Translations under genes and position numbers: made by a program
Part shown: positions 26,752 through 35,866 of the stretch, one piece after another
How the letters are laid out: each line of letters starts with the position of its first letter
Position numbering within the stretch: position 1 is the first letter of the stretch
Notes under the pieces: generated by a model
What the model saw: the letters and a program-made list of their open reading frames with translations, nothing else
Told to the model about the DNA's origin: nothing
The model's database searches: none
From: a virus
Reading direction: 5' to 3' (one strand)
Virus record (IMG/VR): IMGVR_UViG_3300037882_001770
Span: 124,001-188,000 of that record
DNA: 64,000 nucleotides

Positions 26752-26985
26752 ATGAGTTTCATATACGAAAGCCCTGATGGTGGCAATACTGTTTACAAAC
26801 GCAAAATTGGTCAAAGCCAACGTGAACTACATTCCATTAGCGAGGAAAAACGCAAATGGGATCAACAGCTCGAAGAAGAAATGCTTTGGGTTAAAATTGC
26901 TCAAGTCGGTAGAACTAATCCTGCCCTGCAAGCGGCATTGGATCGGGCACGAATCATTTATGAATTGAGCAGGGTCGATGATTAA
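26752..26985 (+). CDS. Late protein of unknown function
   Basis: 77 residues, MSFIYESPDGGNTVYKRKIGQ, charged and probably helical. The start follows the late promoter. It overlaps the next gene by eight bases. An upstream in-frame start would lie inside the terminator region. Confidence 0.68.
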   Translation: MSFIYESPDGGNTVYKRKIGQSQRELHSISEEKRKWDQQLEEEMLWVKIAQVGRTNPALQAALDRARIIYELSRVDD

Positions 26986-27403
26986 AATACAATGTCGTTG
27001 TTTGTTTGATATCACGGCCACTGGAATTACCGGACATTATAAAAGTTCTCGAGTTCCATTCATTGACCGTGCCGGACAACAGATTGTCAATGAAACTGCT
27101 TGGAATCGGGCACGTAATCAACAACGAAATTGGGAAACATTGACTCAATTGATTTCATTGCGTACTCAGGTAAATGAGTTGACTGATCCTGTTAAGATCG
27201 ACTGGGTATGGCAGTTTGAATTTGCCACAGAAACAGTTGATGTGTACGGAACACCAGACGATCCCACACTGGTCCTGCGTAATGATGCTGCCGGAGTTCC
27301 TATGCTGATTATCCTGGAAAATAATCAAATTACAGCACAGGAATTGAGTGTAGAAGGTCAAGACCAGAATATTTGGTTTACGCCAATTACGGTAAATACT
27401 TGA
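26978..27403 (+). CDS. Conserved late phage protein
   Basis: 141 residues, MIKIQCRCLFDITATGITGHY. It has a beta-rich C-terminal half with WVWQFEFATETVDVYG. Probably a small virion or assembly protein of T4-like marine phages. No function recognised. Confidence 0.68.
   Translation: MIKIQCRCLFDITATGITGHYKSSRVPFIDRAGQQIVNETAWNRARNQQRNWETLTQLISLRTQVNELTDPVKIDWVWQFEFATETVDVYGTPDDPTLVLRNDAAGVPMLIILENNQITAQELSVEGQDQNIWFTPITVNT
27391..27398 (+). promoter_or_regulatory. T4-type late promoter (GGTAAATA)
   Basis: Lies at the end of the preceding gene. A strong hairpin (27406-27425, GGTCAGCT / AGCTGAGCC with one bulged G) begins at about +3, and a ribosome site precedes ATG 27446. Confidence 0.65.
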
Positions 27404-27445
27404 TAGGTCAGCTATTAGCTGAGCCGCTAACATAAAGAGAATATT

Positions 27446-27709
27446 ATGGTCGAAGCCACTGACATTGAAAAGAAAAGTTTAGAAGCACACGTTGAGCTAT
27501 GTGCCGAACGTTATAATGCACTAGAAGACAAAATGACCGCAATGAATAAAAATATTGCGCATTTGTGTGAGATGGTTCAAGAAGTCAAGTCAAGCGTTAG
27601 CAAATTGACTGAAAAAAATAACGATCGATTAATTTCGTGGGGTATTGGCATCATTGGATTCTTGGGTGCTTCAACTGTTTATCTATTAACTCACTACGTT
27701 TTTAAATGA
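27446..27709 (+). CDS. Small protein with coiled coil and C-terminal membrane anchor
   Basis: 87 residues. Residues 5-60 are helical and probably form a coiled coil. A hydrophobic segment at about 65-85 (WGIGIIGFLGASTVYLLTHY) is a tail anchor. Possibly holin-related, or it may attach another protein to the membrane; the sequence alone does not decide. Confidence 0.65.
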   Translation: MVEATDIEKKSLEAHVELCAERYNALEDKMTAMNKNIAHLCEMVQEVKSSVSKLTEKNNDRLISWGIGIIGFLGASTVYLLTHYVFK

Positions 27710-28203
27710 AAATTGATAATGAAGTCGACCGCATGCTTCGACAAGAATTTAAAGATATTCTTCCCAATACAATTTGGCAAAATGATTTGGGGGTATATCA
27801 TGTATTTGGACATTATAAAATAATTCCAGAAAAACCCGGATATAGAGTATTTTGCAGTGCCACTGATGTTGGCCTGTTTAACAGCACAAAGACTGCACTA
27901 AGTTGGTGTATTGCTGACAAATATCGAGAATATAATTTAGCACGTGAACTTTTAACTGTTGATAATAAGTTACAAAGTTTAAGTCAAGATATCAACACAC
28001 GAGCCGCATTAGCGGACCGCAGCAACCGAGTTGAATTTCGAGATATTGTGTGTGTCAAGTTAGAAAGTAAAATTATCCAAAAAAAGCAATTGGAAAAACA
28101 ACTGTCCAAATATGTCTCCTGGGCTAAATATTGTCAACAACGAGGATTTAATAATGAAATTGCAAGAACTGGCCGTGGCCAACCCAACAAAACAAGCCGC
28201 TAA
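27706..28203 (+). CDS. Conserved phage protein of unknown function
   Basis: 165 residues. The N-terminal half reads IWQNDLGVYHVFGHYKIIPEKPGYRVF, a compact beta region; the C-terminal half is helical. It overlaps both neighbours, in the operon with the prohead-core-like gene. Confidence 0.65.
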   Translation: MKIDNEVDRMLRQEFKDILPNTIWQNDLGVYHVFGHYKIIPEKPGYRVFCSATDVGLFNSTKTALSWCIADKYREYNLARELLTVDNKLQSLSQDINTRAALADRSNRVEFRDIVCVKLESKIIQKKQLEKQLSKYVSWAKYCQQRGFNNEIARTGRGQPNKTSR

Positions 28204-29008
28204 AGTATTCGAAAGTTACTTTGGTAGCAGTATCAAATTTGATACAATTTCACCAGTGCAGGCCGGCAAACTGTTGACCCGTGTTCGCGCATTAATCAGC
28301 GAGCACCGTAGGACTCCAGAGTTCCACACCAGTGAACAAGATGCTTCGTACCTCAAATTGGTCATGTTAGAACAGGCATTGGGCGCACAAGCAGCTGCAC
28401 CAGCCGCAGCGATTGGCCAGGCCCAAGTTGATCCGGCTAAGCAAGCCGCATTACAAACAGCCCAGGTACAACAGCGCAAGCGTGAAATTCAAGATGCTAT
28501 TCGTGCCAAACAAAAAGAAATTCAAGATTTGCAAAAACAAATGAACTCTCCTGTTGCAATGGAAAGCCGTCCAAGTTTACGTCAGCGGCTTAAGGAGTCC
28601 GAGGTTCAACAAGCTCAAGTTGTATTGGCCAGTCAAGATATGGTTGATCAGGTACAAAAAATGAGTGAACAGATCAGTGCTATGCAATTTAAAGATTTAC
28701 CAGCCTTGGTTGACCAAGTTAAAAATCAAGTTGGTGTAGACCAAGCCATGCAGTTCAATACAGATGCTACTGCCGCACTAGCAGGCTTGTTGCAGAATTT
28801 ACAAGGCGCAAAGCAACAATTGGAACAGGCACTTGGCGTAGTTACAGGTCAAGCCCCAGTGGTTCCAGGCGACGCCGGTGTTGATTTAGATGCAGAAATT
28901 GAAGCTCCTGCAGCCGACGCCGAGGTTGATGCAGACATTGACATCGATGCCGAAATGGACGCCAATGTAGAAGCTCCAAGCGCATCTCTGGGTCGCACAC
29001 GTAGATAA
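28154..29008 (+). CDS. Possible prohead core/scaffold protein
   Basis: 284 residues. ATG 28154 has GAGG eight bases upstream. A globular N-terminal part of about 80 residues precedes long Gln/Ala-rich helices (120-230), then an acidic Asp/Ala/Glu tail (VDADIDIDAEMDA) and a basic end. This charge and helix pattern resembles scaffold proteins of T4-like heads, which are removed by the prohead protease. Assignment is by composition and position, not a clear homologue. Confidence 0.5.
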   Translation: MKLQELAVANPTKQAAKVFESYFGSSIKFDTISPVQAGKLLTRVRALISEHRRTPEFHTSEQDASYLKLVMLEQALGAQAAAPAAAIGQAQVDPAKQAALQTAQVQQRKREIQDAIRAKQKEIQDLQKQMNSPVAMESRPSLRQRLKESEVQQAQVVLASQDMVDQVQKMSEQISAMQFKDLPALVDQVKNQVGVDQAMQFNTDATAALAGLLQNLQGAKQQLEQALGVVTGQAPVVPGDAGVDLDAEIEAPAADAEVDADIDIDAEMDANVEAPSASLGRTRR

Positions 29009-29343
29009 TGCGTCTTTTTGAATTTGCAAATCCCGACTCACAGAAATTACTGGCCTTGAGCCAGTTTCTGTTGGGCCGTGCTGATGACGAAACAGCTTCA
29101 AAAGAGATAAGTCAGGCTGCCTTTATTGACCTTGCCAAGAGCTTGGGTGTAAATGTAACCACCGACACCCTGAATCAAATTATCAATCAAGATCCATTAA
29201 AAAATATTCTTGAGCCAATTGAACCAGGTAGCAATGTAGTTCGATTCAAAGGCAATGTTACAGGTACTCCGGGCGTGAGCGTAGATCAAGCTCGCGCAGT
29301 AGTGGATTCCAACGCCAAAGCAGCACTAAGACGTCGCCAATAA
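29008..29343 (+). CDS. Late protein of unknown function
   Basis: 111 residues, MRLFEFANPDSQKLLALSQF, with one base shared with the gene before. Small helical domain, then a loop-rich end. Proteins that start MRLFEF are common in T4-like marine phages, often virion linked. Confidence 0.62.
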   Translation: MRLFEFANPDSQKLLALSQFLLGRADDETASKEISQAAFIDLAKSLGVNVTTDTLNQIINQDPLKNILEPIEPGSNVVRFKGNVTGTPGVSVDQARAVVDSNAKAALRRRQ

Positions 29344-29354
29344 TACCAGAATTG

Positions 29355-29383
29355 TTGTAAATAATCAAATAGCGTGTTATAAT
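29355..29383 (+). promoter_or_regulatory. Sigma70-type promoter
   Basis: TTGTAA, 17-base spacer, TATAAT. It drives iscU, which has its own AAAGGAG ribosome site, so the leader is normal here. Confidence 0.78.
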
Positions 29384-29400
29384 GTACAAAGGAGTATAGA

Positions 29401-29784
29401 ATGGCCTATTCAGAAAAAGTAATCGATCACTACGAAAACCCCCGCAATGTGGGCAAGATGGACATTGACGACACTGTTGGCACTGGTATGGTAGGAGCAC
29501 CGGCCTGTGGCGACGTAATGAAACTACAGATCAAAGTAGAGGATGGAGTTATAACAGATGCAAAATTTAAAACTTACGGTTGCGGATCGGCTATTGCGTC
29601 GTCGAGCCTCGTTACCGAGTGGGTCAAGGGTAAAACGCTGGAGCAAGCAGGCGCGATTAAGAATTCTGAGATTGCGGAAGAACTTGCTCTCCCGCCGGTC
29701 AAGATTCACTGTAGCATTCTTGCTGAAGATGCGATTAAAGCGGCCGTAGCAGATTACAGAGCCAAGCATGATACAAGTAACTGA
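29401..29784 (+). CDS. iscU: IscU Fe-S cluster scaffold
   Basis: 127 residues, the usual length. IscU builds [2Fe-2S] clusters with IscS and passes them on with HscA/HscB. All key residues are present: C36 and D38 (PACGD), C61 (YGCGSA), the HscA-binding LPPVK at 97-101, and H103/C104 in KIHCSILAED. It is rarely reported in phages. It overlaps iscA by 17 bases and has a sigma70-type promoter. It should work with host IscS. Confidence 0.95.
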   Translation: MAYSEKVIDHYENPRNVGKMDIDDTVGTGMVGAPACGDVMKLQIKVEDGVITDAKFKTYGCGSAIASSSLVTEWVKGKTLEQAGAIKNSEIAEELALPPVKIHCSILAEDAIKAAVADYRAKHDTSN

Positions 29785-30088
29785 ATCCGCAGCTAAAAAA
29801 ATCAAACAAAATCTAGACAAGCGAGGATCTGGCATTGGAATTCGCATTGGAGTGAGAACCACTGGATGCTCGGGTCTTGCTTATGTGTTAGAATATGTAG
29901 ATAGAGTAGAGCCAGGAGATGTTGCCATGGCTGATAATCATACCAATGTCATTGTAGATAAAAAAAGCCTGCCCATTATTGATGGCATTACTGTGGACTA
30001 TGTGCGCCAAGGCCTTAATGAAGGCTTTGAATTTTTAAATCCTAACGAAAAGGATCGTTGCGGATGTGGCGAATCATTTAGGATTTAA
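29768..30088 (+). CDS. iscA: IscA A-type Fe-S carrier
   Basis: 106 residues. A-type carriers take Fe-S clusters from the scaffold to apo-enzymes. The conserved cysteines are present: C34 (TTGCSGLAYV), C98 and C100 (CGCGESF). Overlap with iscU suggests translational coupling. Possible phage clients are the two radical SAM enzymes and the CDGSH-like protein at 46487. Confidence 0.95.
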   Translation: MIQVTESAAKKIKQNLDKRGSGIGIRIGVRTTGCSGLAYVLEYVDRVEPGDVAMADNHTNVIVDKKSLPIIDGITVDYVRQGLNEGFEFLNPNEKDRCGCGESFRI

Positions 30089-30735
30089 TGAGCGCACCGT
30101 TGGTAACATTTGGTGACAGTTGGCCGTATGGGTCAGAATTAAGTGCTAACGAACAGCCGTACGGTGCAGTATTGTCGACGCTGTTAGATTCAGAGTTGTA
30201 CACCAACTGTGCTTGCCCAGCAACCAGCAACGAACACATGCTTCTTCAACTTGATGGTTATGCCAACCAACATGAATCTATAGAAGGGCATATTGCTGTA
30301 TTTTTTATAACTTATCCAGGAAGAAGCTGTCTAATAGACTACAACGGAAAACAATTAGAAGTACGCCCTGATGCCAACGCTAACAAAGACAGTCGAGAGT
30401 ATCTTTATTTTAAATATTTTCACACACCACTACAGGAACAATTTAAAACCCATCAAACAATGTTGGCGTTGCAACGCATGAGTGCAGAATTAAAATTAAA
30501 TGATTACTATGTGGTTGGTTGGATTCCGTCAATAAATTTTGATTTTCCCGGTATTGATAAAAACAAAATATACGATCAGGGTCAAACTACCTGTGCTAAT
30601 TTTTTAAACATGACTGGTCCGTTTGAATTTGAAATGCGCAATAGCTTGTACATAGACAAAGGATGCTGTCACCCAAATCAAGCAGGACACACAATTATAG
30701 CCCACAAACTTTACAAATGGATCTCAAATGTATAA
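30088..30735 (+). CDS. SGNH/GDSL hydrolase, copy 3
   Basis: 215 residues. VTFGDSWPYGSE is block I with the nucleophile Ser. ACPATSNEHM gives block III-like Asn. CCHPNQAGHTIIAHKL fits the catalytic D/HxxxGH end. This is the most complete of the three SGNH-like proteins here. It shares one base with iscA. Likely an ester hydrolase acting on glycans, by family. Confidence 0.75.
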   Translation: MSAPLVTFGDSWPYGSELSANEQPYGAVLSTLLDSELYTNCACPATSNEHMLLQLDGYANQHESIEGHIAVFFITYPGRSCLIDYNGKQLEVRPDANANKDSREYLYFKYFHTPLQEQFKTHQTMLALQRMSAELKLNDYYVVGWIPSINFDFPGIDKNKIYDQGQTTCANFLNMTGPFEFEMRNSLYIDKGCCHPNQAGHTIIAHKLYKWISNV

Positions 30736-31441
30736 CCCAAAATTTGCATATCATGAATTAAGTCGCACCAGCGAAGAAGGCAAACGCCTGTACTCTACAC
30801 CAGACGGGTCCAGGGTCCCTAGTGTAACAACTATACTGGACAAGACCAAGCCTGCTGAATCACGGGCTGCATTAGAACAGTGGCGCAAGAACGTAGGACA
30901 TGCCAAAGCACAGCAAATCACCACAGAAGCTGCCAATCGCGGAACTAGAATGCATACCTACTTGGAACATTATGTAAAAACAGGTGAGCTAAAAGACCGT
31001 GGCACTAATCCATTTGGCTGGGCTAGTCATGCCATGGCACAGACTGTGATTAATGACGGACTGGCCAAAGTAGACGAGTTTTGGGGGGTAGAAATTCCTC
31101 TGTACTTTCCCAAGCTGTATGCAGGAACCACGGACTGCGTGGGCATACATCAACAAGACGAAAGTATCATAGACTTCAAACAGACCAACAAGCCCAAGAA
31201 ACAAGAGTGGATCACCGATTACTACTTACAGCTGGTAGCCTATGCACTGGCACACAATGAAGTGTACGGAACCAACATACGTAAAGGGGTGGTACTGATG
31301 TGTGTTAAACCCAATGTAGACGACATGGGCAACTTGCTTACACAACCGGTATATCAAGAATTCACGCTGGAAAGCAAGGATTTTGACTACTGGGCAGACC
31401 AATGGTGGCGCCGTTTAGAGCTTTACTACCTACAAGCCTAA
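30728..31441 (+). CDS. PD-(D/E)XK exonuclease, RecB-like
   Basis: 237 residues. YAGTTDCVGIHQ with SIIDFKQTNKPKK gives the D...DxK core of the PD-(D/E)XK fold near residues 137-160, and YYLQLVAYALA the following helix (QxxxY). Related nucleases in T4-like marine phages process DNA ends. It overlaps the previous gene by eight bases. Confidence 0.8.
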   Translation: MYNPKFAYHELSRTSEEGKRLYSTPDGSRVPSVTTILDKTKPAESRAALEQWRKNVGHAKAQQITTEAANRGTRMHTYLEHYVKTGELKDRGTNPFGWASHAMAQTVINDGLAKVDEFWGVEIPLYFPKLYAGTTDCVGIHQQDESIIDFKQTNKPKKQEWITDYYLQLVAYALAHNEVYGTNIRKGVVLMCVKPNVDDMGNLLTQPVYQEFTLESKDFDYWADQWWRRLELYYLQA

Positions 31442-31445
31442 TCCA

Positions 31446-31453
31446 GCTAAATA
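31446..31453 (+). promoter_or_regulatory. T4-type late promoter (GCTAAATA)
   Basis: Predicted start near 31459, two bases before CGGAG. The ATG of the tailspike gene is at 31472. Confidence 0.62.
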
Positions 31454-31471
31454 CAGAATCGGAGAAAAAGC

Positions 31472-33103
31472 ATGGCTATAGTACAAATATCGCAAATAAC
31501 TAATCGTAAAGGTCTTCAAGACGATCTGCCACAACTGGCTGGCGCAGAACTTGGTTGGAGCATTGACCAGCGTAGATTATGGATCGGTAATGGTACTTTA
31601 GCTGAAGGTGCTCCGGTTATAGGAAACACAGAAATTCTTACTGAATTTTCAGATGTGTTAGAACTTAGTGCCGCATACACATACAAAGGTGATGCCGCCG
31701 GCTATACTGTACAGACTGGTCCAACCCCCAGTACTCCGGTTGCATTGAGTTTGCAAACTTGGTTTGACCAATGGGCAACTGTCAAGGATTTTGGCGCAGT
31801 GGGCGACGGTGTCACTGATGATACTGCTGCAATTAATCGAGCAATGCAACAGCTTTATTGTAGAGAAATAAATCCACAAATTCGCCGAGCATTGTTTTTT
31901 CCTGCAGGTGTATATCGTATTACACAGACTATTAAAATTCCCCCATTTGCTACCCTATATGGCGAAGGACTTGATAATTCTGTTATTCAGATGGAATCAG
32001 GAGACGACAGTACACTAACAGAATATGTAGCAAGGACCTCTGACAGTTTGCAACAGATTGGCGTAAACATTGGCTCCAATGGAGCGATCACTCCACAATT
32101 TGTTACAGTTTCTAATATGAGTTTTAAAAACTTGGATTTGTCCACTGATGTGTTTTTGGTTGAGAATGCCGATAGTTGTAGATTTGAAAGTGTGGGATTT
32201 TTTGGCCCACTGACCACTGCCACTCTTACAACAGATGCCAACGATATGGCCGGTGTTAGATTTGCCAGTACGTCAACTTTGGTAACGAATGAAATTGTTT
32301 TTGATTCTTGTCAGTTTTCCGGCCTTACGTATGGTCTAAACACAGCTACAGGCCAGAGCGGAACAGATCAAACAGTGCGCGGTATCATTGTCACCAATTC
32401 TAAGTTGGATACCTTGCATCAAGGTATCGTATTGGGTACAGAGACTCTATCAGGAGTCGGCACCACTGGATTTAGAATTACCAATAACATTTTTAACAAC
32501 ATCTATTCCGAAGGCGTAATTATTGGCAATGTCAGTCTGAATGCAACTGGGTATAATATTTTTTATGATGTAGGCAATCGATTTGGTGGAACCACAACAC
32601 CATACACTGCAATCATAGATATTCAGACCAACAACAACGTCAGTATCGGTGATATGTTCGAACGCACTGACGTGTATGCCGGCGCCGAGACACCCGGAAC
32701 TAGTTTCCCACGCATCACTATCAATAATACTACGGCTATTGCTATCACCAATAGTGCTGCTGTTCAACTTGGCAATTACACAATACAAAGTGGAAAACAA
32801 GCCACCCTGGCCGATGCCACTGGATCAGCAACCACGGCGTTCACTGTCAATGCCAGTCTAATACGAGCGTTCAGTGTAAACTACACCATTATTCGTGGCA
32901 CAGGATATCGTACTGGTACCTTATTGGTCGCAACCGATAGTGGCGCCGCCGATTTAAATTTTACAGATGACTACAATGAAAACCTAGATATAGGTGTAAC
33001 CTTGTCAGTGACACAAAGTGTAAATACCGTTTCAATAACTTACACAACAACCTCAACCGGAACCCCGGCTACTTTAACCTATTCTATAACGAACCTAGCT
33101 TGA
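31472..33103 (+). CDS. Tailspike with pectate-lyase-type beta-helix
   Basis: 543 residues. The N-terminal 90 residues form a virion-attachment-like part. VKDFGAVGDGVTDDTAAIN at about 106-124 marks the start of a right-handed beta-helix (Pectate_lyase_3), continuing through YGEGLDNS and later repeats. A beta-rich C-terminal part follows. It probably binds or cleaves host surface polysaccharide. A late promoter and GGAG precede it. Confidence 0.85.
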   Translation: MAIVQISQITNRKGLQDDLPQLAGAELGWSIDQRRLWIGNGTLAEGAPVIGNTEILTEFSDVLELSAAYTYKGDAAGYTVQTGPTPSTPVALSLQTWFDQWATVKDFGAVGDGVTDDTAAINRAMQQLYCREINPQIRRALFFPAGVYRITQTIKIPPFATLYGEGLDNSVIQMESGDDSTLTEYVARTSDSLQQIGVNIGSNGAITPQFVTVSNMSFKNLDLSTDVFLVENADSCRFESVGFFGPLTTATLTTDANDMAGVRFASTSTLVTNEIVFDSCQFSGLTYGLNTATGQSGTDQTVRGIIVTNSKLDTLHQGIVLGTETLSGVGTTGFRITNNIFNNIYSEGVIIGNVSLNATGYNIFYDVGNRFGGTTTPYTAIIDIQTNNNVSIGDMFERTDVYAGAETPGTSFPRITINNTTAIAITNSAAVQLGNYTIQSGKQATLADATGSATTAFTVNASLIRAFSVNYTIIRGTGYRTGTLLVATDSGAADLNFTDDYNENLDIGVTLSVTQSVNTVSITYTTTSTGTPATLTYSITNLA

Positions 33104-33528
33104 TGTGGCCCATAACTTTTGACCAGCGGTTAGCCAGCTGGTACAATCTGCGCGAATCTGCTCAATCTATGCCTTTGATTATGGCATTAGACGCCATTGA
33201 TCGATGGTGGCAACAAACTCCTTGGCAACCGTACTATCTACATTGGGATGATTTAGAAAAGTGGCCTGATCCATGGCAACTTTTGAGCGATAACGTCTAT
33301 TGTGATGTTGCAAGAGGCTTGGGAATCCTGTATACTATAACTTTACTGGACCGTTCTGATACGGCTAACGCTGCACTGGTTTTGACCGATGATTCACGCA
33401 ATTTAGTCCTGGTGGACAAATTAAAATATATATTGAATTGGGGGTCCACTGATGTCGTAAATACCAGTCCAGATATTAAAATCAAACAGCAGTTAACAAA
33501 ACACGCGGTATCTAAGAAGTACAATTAA
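33103..33528 (+). CDS. Conserved phage protein next to tailspike
   Basis: 141 residues, Trp-rich (RWWQQTPWQPYYLHWDDLEKW). ATG overlaps the tailspike stop by one base. No family is recognised. Possibly a tail-fibre chaperone or virion protein, by position. Confidence 0.65.
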   Translation: MWPITFDQRLASWYNLRESAQSMPLIMALDAIDRWWQQTPWQPYYLHWDDLEKWPDPWQLLSDNVYCDVARGLGILYTITLLDRSDTANAALVLTDDSRNLVLVDKLKYILNWGSTDVVNTSPDIKIKQQLTKHAVSKKYN

Positions 33529-33544
33529 AACAATAGAGAGTAGA

Positions 33545-35866
33545 ATGACGCAGATTACAGTAGTAAAAAGAAGCGGTGTAAAAGAACCACTGCATATTGA
33601 GAAATGGCAAGCCCAGGTTGCAAAAGTTTGTCAAGGCATTGCAGACGTTAGTCAATCCATGATTGAAATCAAAGCACAGTTGCATTTTTATGATGGAATA
33701 ACCACACAAGAAATTGACGGCATTACCCTTCGTGCCATTGTAGACTTGATTGACGTTGAATCAAATCCTGATGTAGGACATACCAACTATCAATTTGTAG
33801 CCGGCAAACAACGTTTAAGCATGTTGCGTAAAGATGTGTATGGCACCTACGAGCCGCCGCACCTGTATGAAATTGTAAAACGAAATGTGGCTACAGGCCT
33901 ATATACTGCAGAACTATTAACATGGTACACTGAAGAAGACTGGAACAGAATGAATGACATGCTGGACCACGATAAGGACGAACAATACAGTTATGCTGCA
34001 ATTGAACAACTAATTGAAAAATACCTTGTTAAAAATCGTGCCACAAAGGAAATATATGAAACTCCACAAATTCGCTACATGGTTGCAGCCGCTACTGTGT
34101 TCCATCGAGAAGAACCTAACGCGGCTAGGATGCGCTATATCAAAGAATATTACAACGCAGCTTCCGACGGACTTTTTACTCTTGCTACCCCTGTGCTTGC
34201 TGGTCTGGGGACTCCTACAAAGCAGTTCAGCTCTTGTGTGCTTATCCGTACTGACGATGATCTTGATAGCATATTTGCCTCCGGGGAAATGATGGCCAAG
34301 TATGCGGCCAAGCGAGCCGGTATCGGCTTGGAAGTTGGTCGTCTACGTCCACTAGGTGCTCCCATTAGAGGTGGTGAAGTTATGCACACTGGTATGATTC
34401 CATTTCTAAAGAAATGGTTTGGTGACCTGCGTAGTTGCTCACAAGGAGGTATCCGCAATGCAAGTGCTACTGTATTCTATCCTATTTGGCATTATCAGTT
34501 TGATGATCTTATCGTACTTAAAAACAACCAAGGCACCGAGGAAACCCGAGTGCGTCATATGGATTATGGGGTTGTGCTTAATGCCATGTTCTGGCGTAGA
34601 TTCAAAAACAAAGAAAACATAACATTCTTTGATCCCAACGAAGTTCCGGATCTATATGAAGCATTTTATCGAAACACTGAACAGTTTGAAGAACTCTACG
34701 TCAAGTATGAAAAACAAAAAAATCTGCGCAAAAAAGTTATGGCTGCTGAAGAAGTGTTCAAGTCGGGTATATTGAAAGAACGCACAGATACTGGTCGTAT
34801 CTATCTTGTGTTCATTGATAATGTGATGAATCAAGGACCGTTTGATCCTGAATACCATGCCATTTATCAAAGCAATCTGTGTTGTGAAATCTTATTGCCA
34901 ACTAAATCATTCAAGCGTCTGGATGATGACGCGGGCCGTATCGCACTATGCACCTTAGGCTCGATCAACTGGGGTGCTTTCCGCAATCCTGAAGACATGC
35001 GCAGAGCCTGTAGAATCCTACAGCGTAGCCTGTGCAACATACTAGATTATCAAGACTTTTTGAGTATCCAAAGCCAACTCAGCAATCAAGAAATCCAATC
35101 CCTGGGCATTGGCATTACTAACTTGGCCTATTGGCATGCCAAGCGTGGTCTGCTATATGGCGAAAAGGATGCCTTACAAGAAGTTAAAAGTTGGATGGAG
35201 CACCAGGCCTACTATCTAACTGAAGCCACAGTGGAATTGGCCAAAGAACGTGGACCTTGCAGTCATTCGGGACTTACACGTTATGGTCAGGGAGTATTTC
35301 CATGGGAACTACGTGCGCCAGCAGTGAATGAGCTGGCCAATTTCAAACCAGAATTAGACTGGGAGAAGTTGCGTGAGGTTATGAAAGTACACGGCGTTCG
35401 CAACGCTACCTTGATGGCAGTGGCACCTGTGGAAAGTTCCAGCGTGGTGATCAATTCGACCAATGGCATTGAAATGCCCATGAGTTTAATCACAGTAAAA
35501 GAAAGCAAGGCTGGAAGTTTGATTCAGGTGGCACCCGAATACAACAAATTAAAATCAAAGTACCAACTCATGTGGGCTCAGAAGGATTGTGATGGCTATC
35601 TCAAAACAGCGGCTGTGATTGCGGCCTATGTGGATCAATCAATTTCGACCAACACATTTTATAATCCAGCACACTGGGCAGACCGTAAGGTACCAACTAC
35701 TTTGATTGCTAAGAACTTGATGCTGGCACATCGTTGGGGACTCAAAACATTCTATTATAGCCTGATTAACAAGCAAGGTAGCAAAGGTCAAGACGAACCA
35801 GCGGAAGCAAAACTAGAAGTGATCGACTTTGATGATCAAGAGGACTGCGAAAGCTGTAAACTATAA
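33545..35866 (+). CDS. nrdA: Class I ribonucleotide reductase, large subunit
   Basis: 773 residues. It reduces NDPs to dNDPs. Present are FSSCVLIRTDDD (one active-site Cys), SNLCCEILLP (thiyl/redox Cys region), GSINWGAF, the NATLMAVAPV stretch and C-terminal CESCKL, the redox pair that passes electrons from glutaredoxin/thioredoxin. The nrdB partner lies at 37845 with three genes between. It shares one base with the next gene. Confidence 0.95.
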   Translation: MTQITVVKRSGVKEPLHIEKWQAQVAKVCQGIADVSQSMIEIKAQLHFYDGITTQEIDGITLRAIVDLIDVESNPDVGHTNYQFVAGKQRLSMLRKDVYGTYEPPHLYEIVKRNVATGLYTAELLTWYTEEDWNRMNDMLDHDKDEQYSYAAIEQLIEKYLVKNRATKEIYETPQIRYMVAAATVFHREEPNAARMRYIKEYYNAASDGLFTLATPVLAGLGTPTKQFSSCVLIRTDDDLDSIFASGEMMAKYAAKRAGIGLEVGRLRPLGAPIRGGEVMHTGMIPFLKKWFGDLRSCSQGGIRNASATVFYPIWHYQFDDLIVLKNNQGTEETRVRHMDYGVVLNAMFWRRFKNKENITFFDPNEVPDLYEAFYRNTEQFEELYVKYEKQKNLRKKVMAAEEVFKSGILKERTDTGRIYLVFIDNVMNQGPFDPEYHAIYQSNLCCEILLPTKSFKRLDDDAGRIALCTLGSINWGAFRNPEDMRRACRILQRSLCNILDYQDFLSIQSQLSNQEIQSLGIGITNLAYWHAKRGLLYGEKDALQEVKSWMEHQAYYLTEATVELAKERGPCSHSGLTRYGQGVFPWELRAPAVNELANFKPELDWEKLREVMKVHGVRNATLMAVAPVESSSVVINSTNGIEMPMSLITVKESKAGSLIQVAPEYNKLKSKYQLMWAQKDCDGYLKTAAVIAAYVDQSISTNTFYNPAHWADRKVPTTLIAKNLMLAHRWGLKTFYYSLINKQGSKGQDEPAEAKLEVIDFDDQEDCESCKL

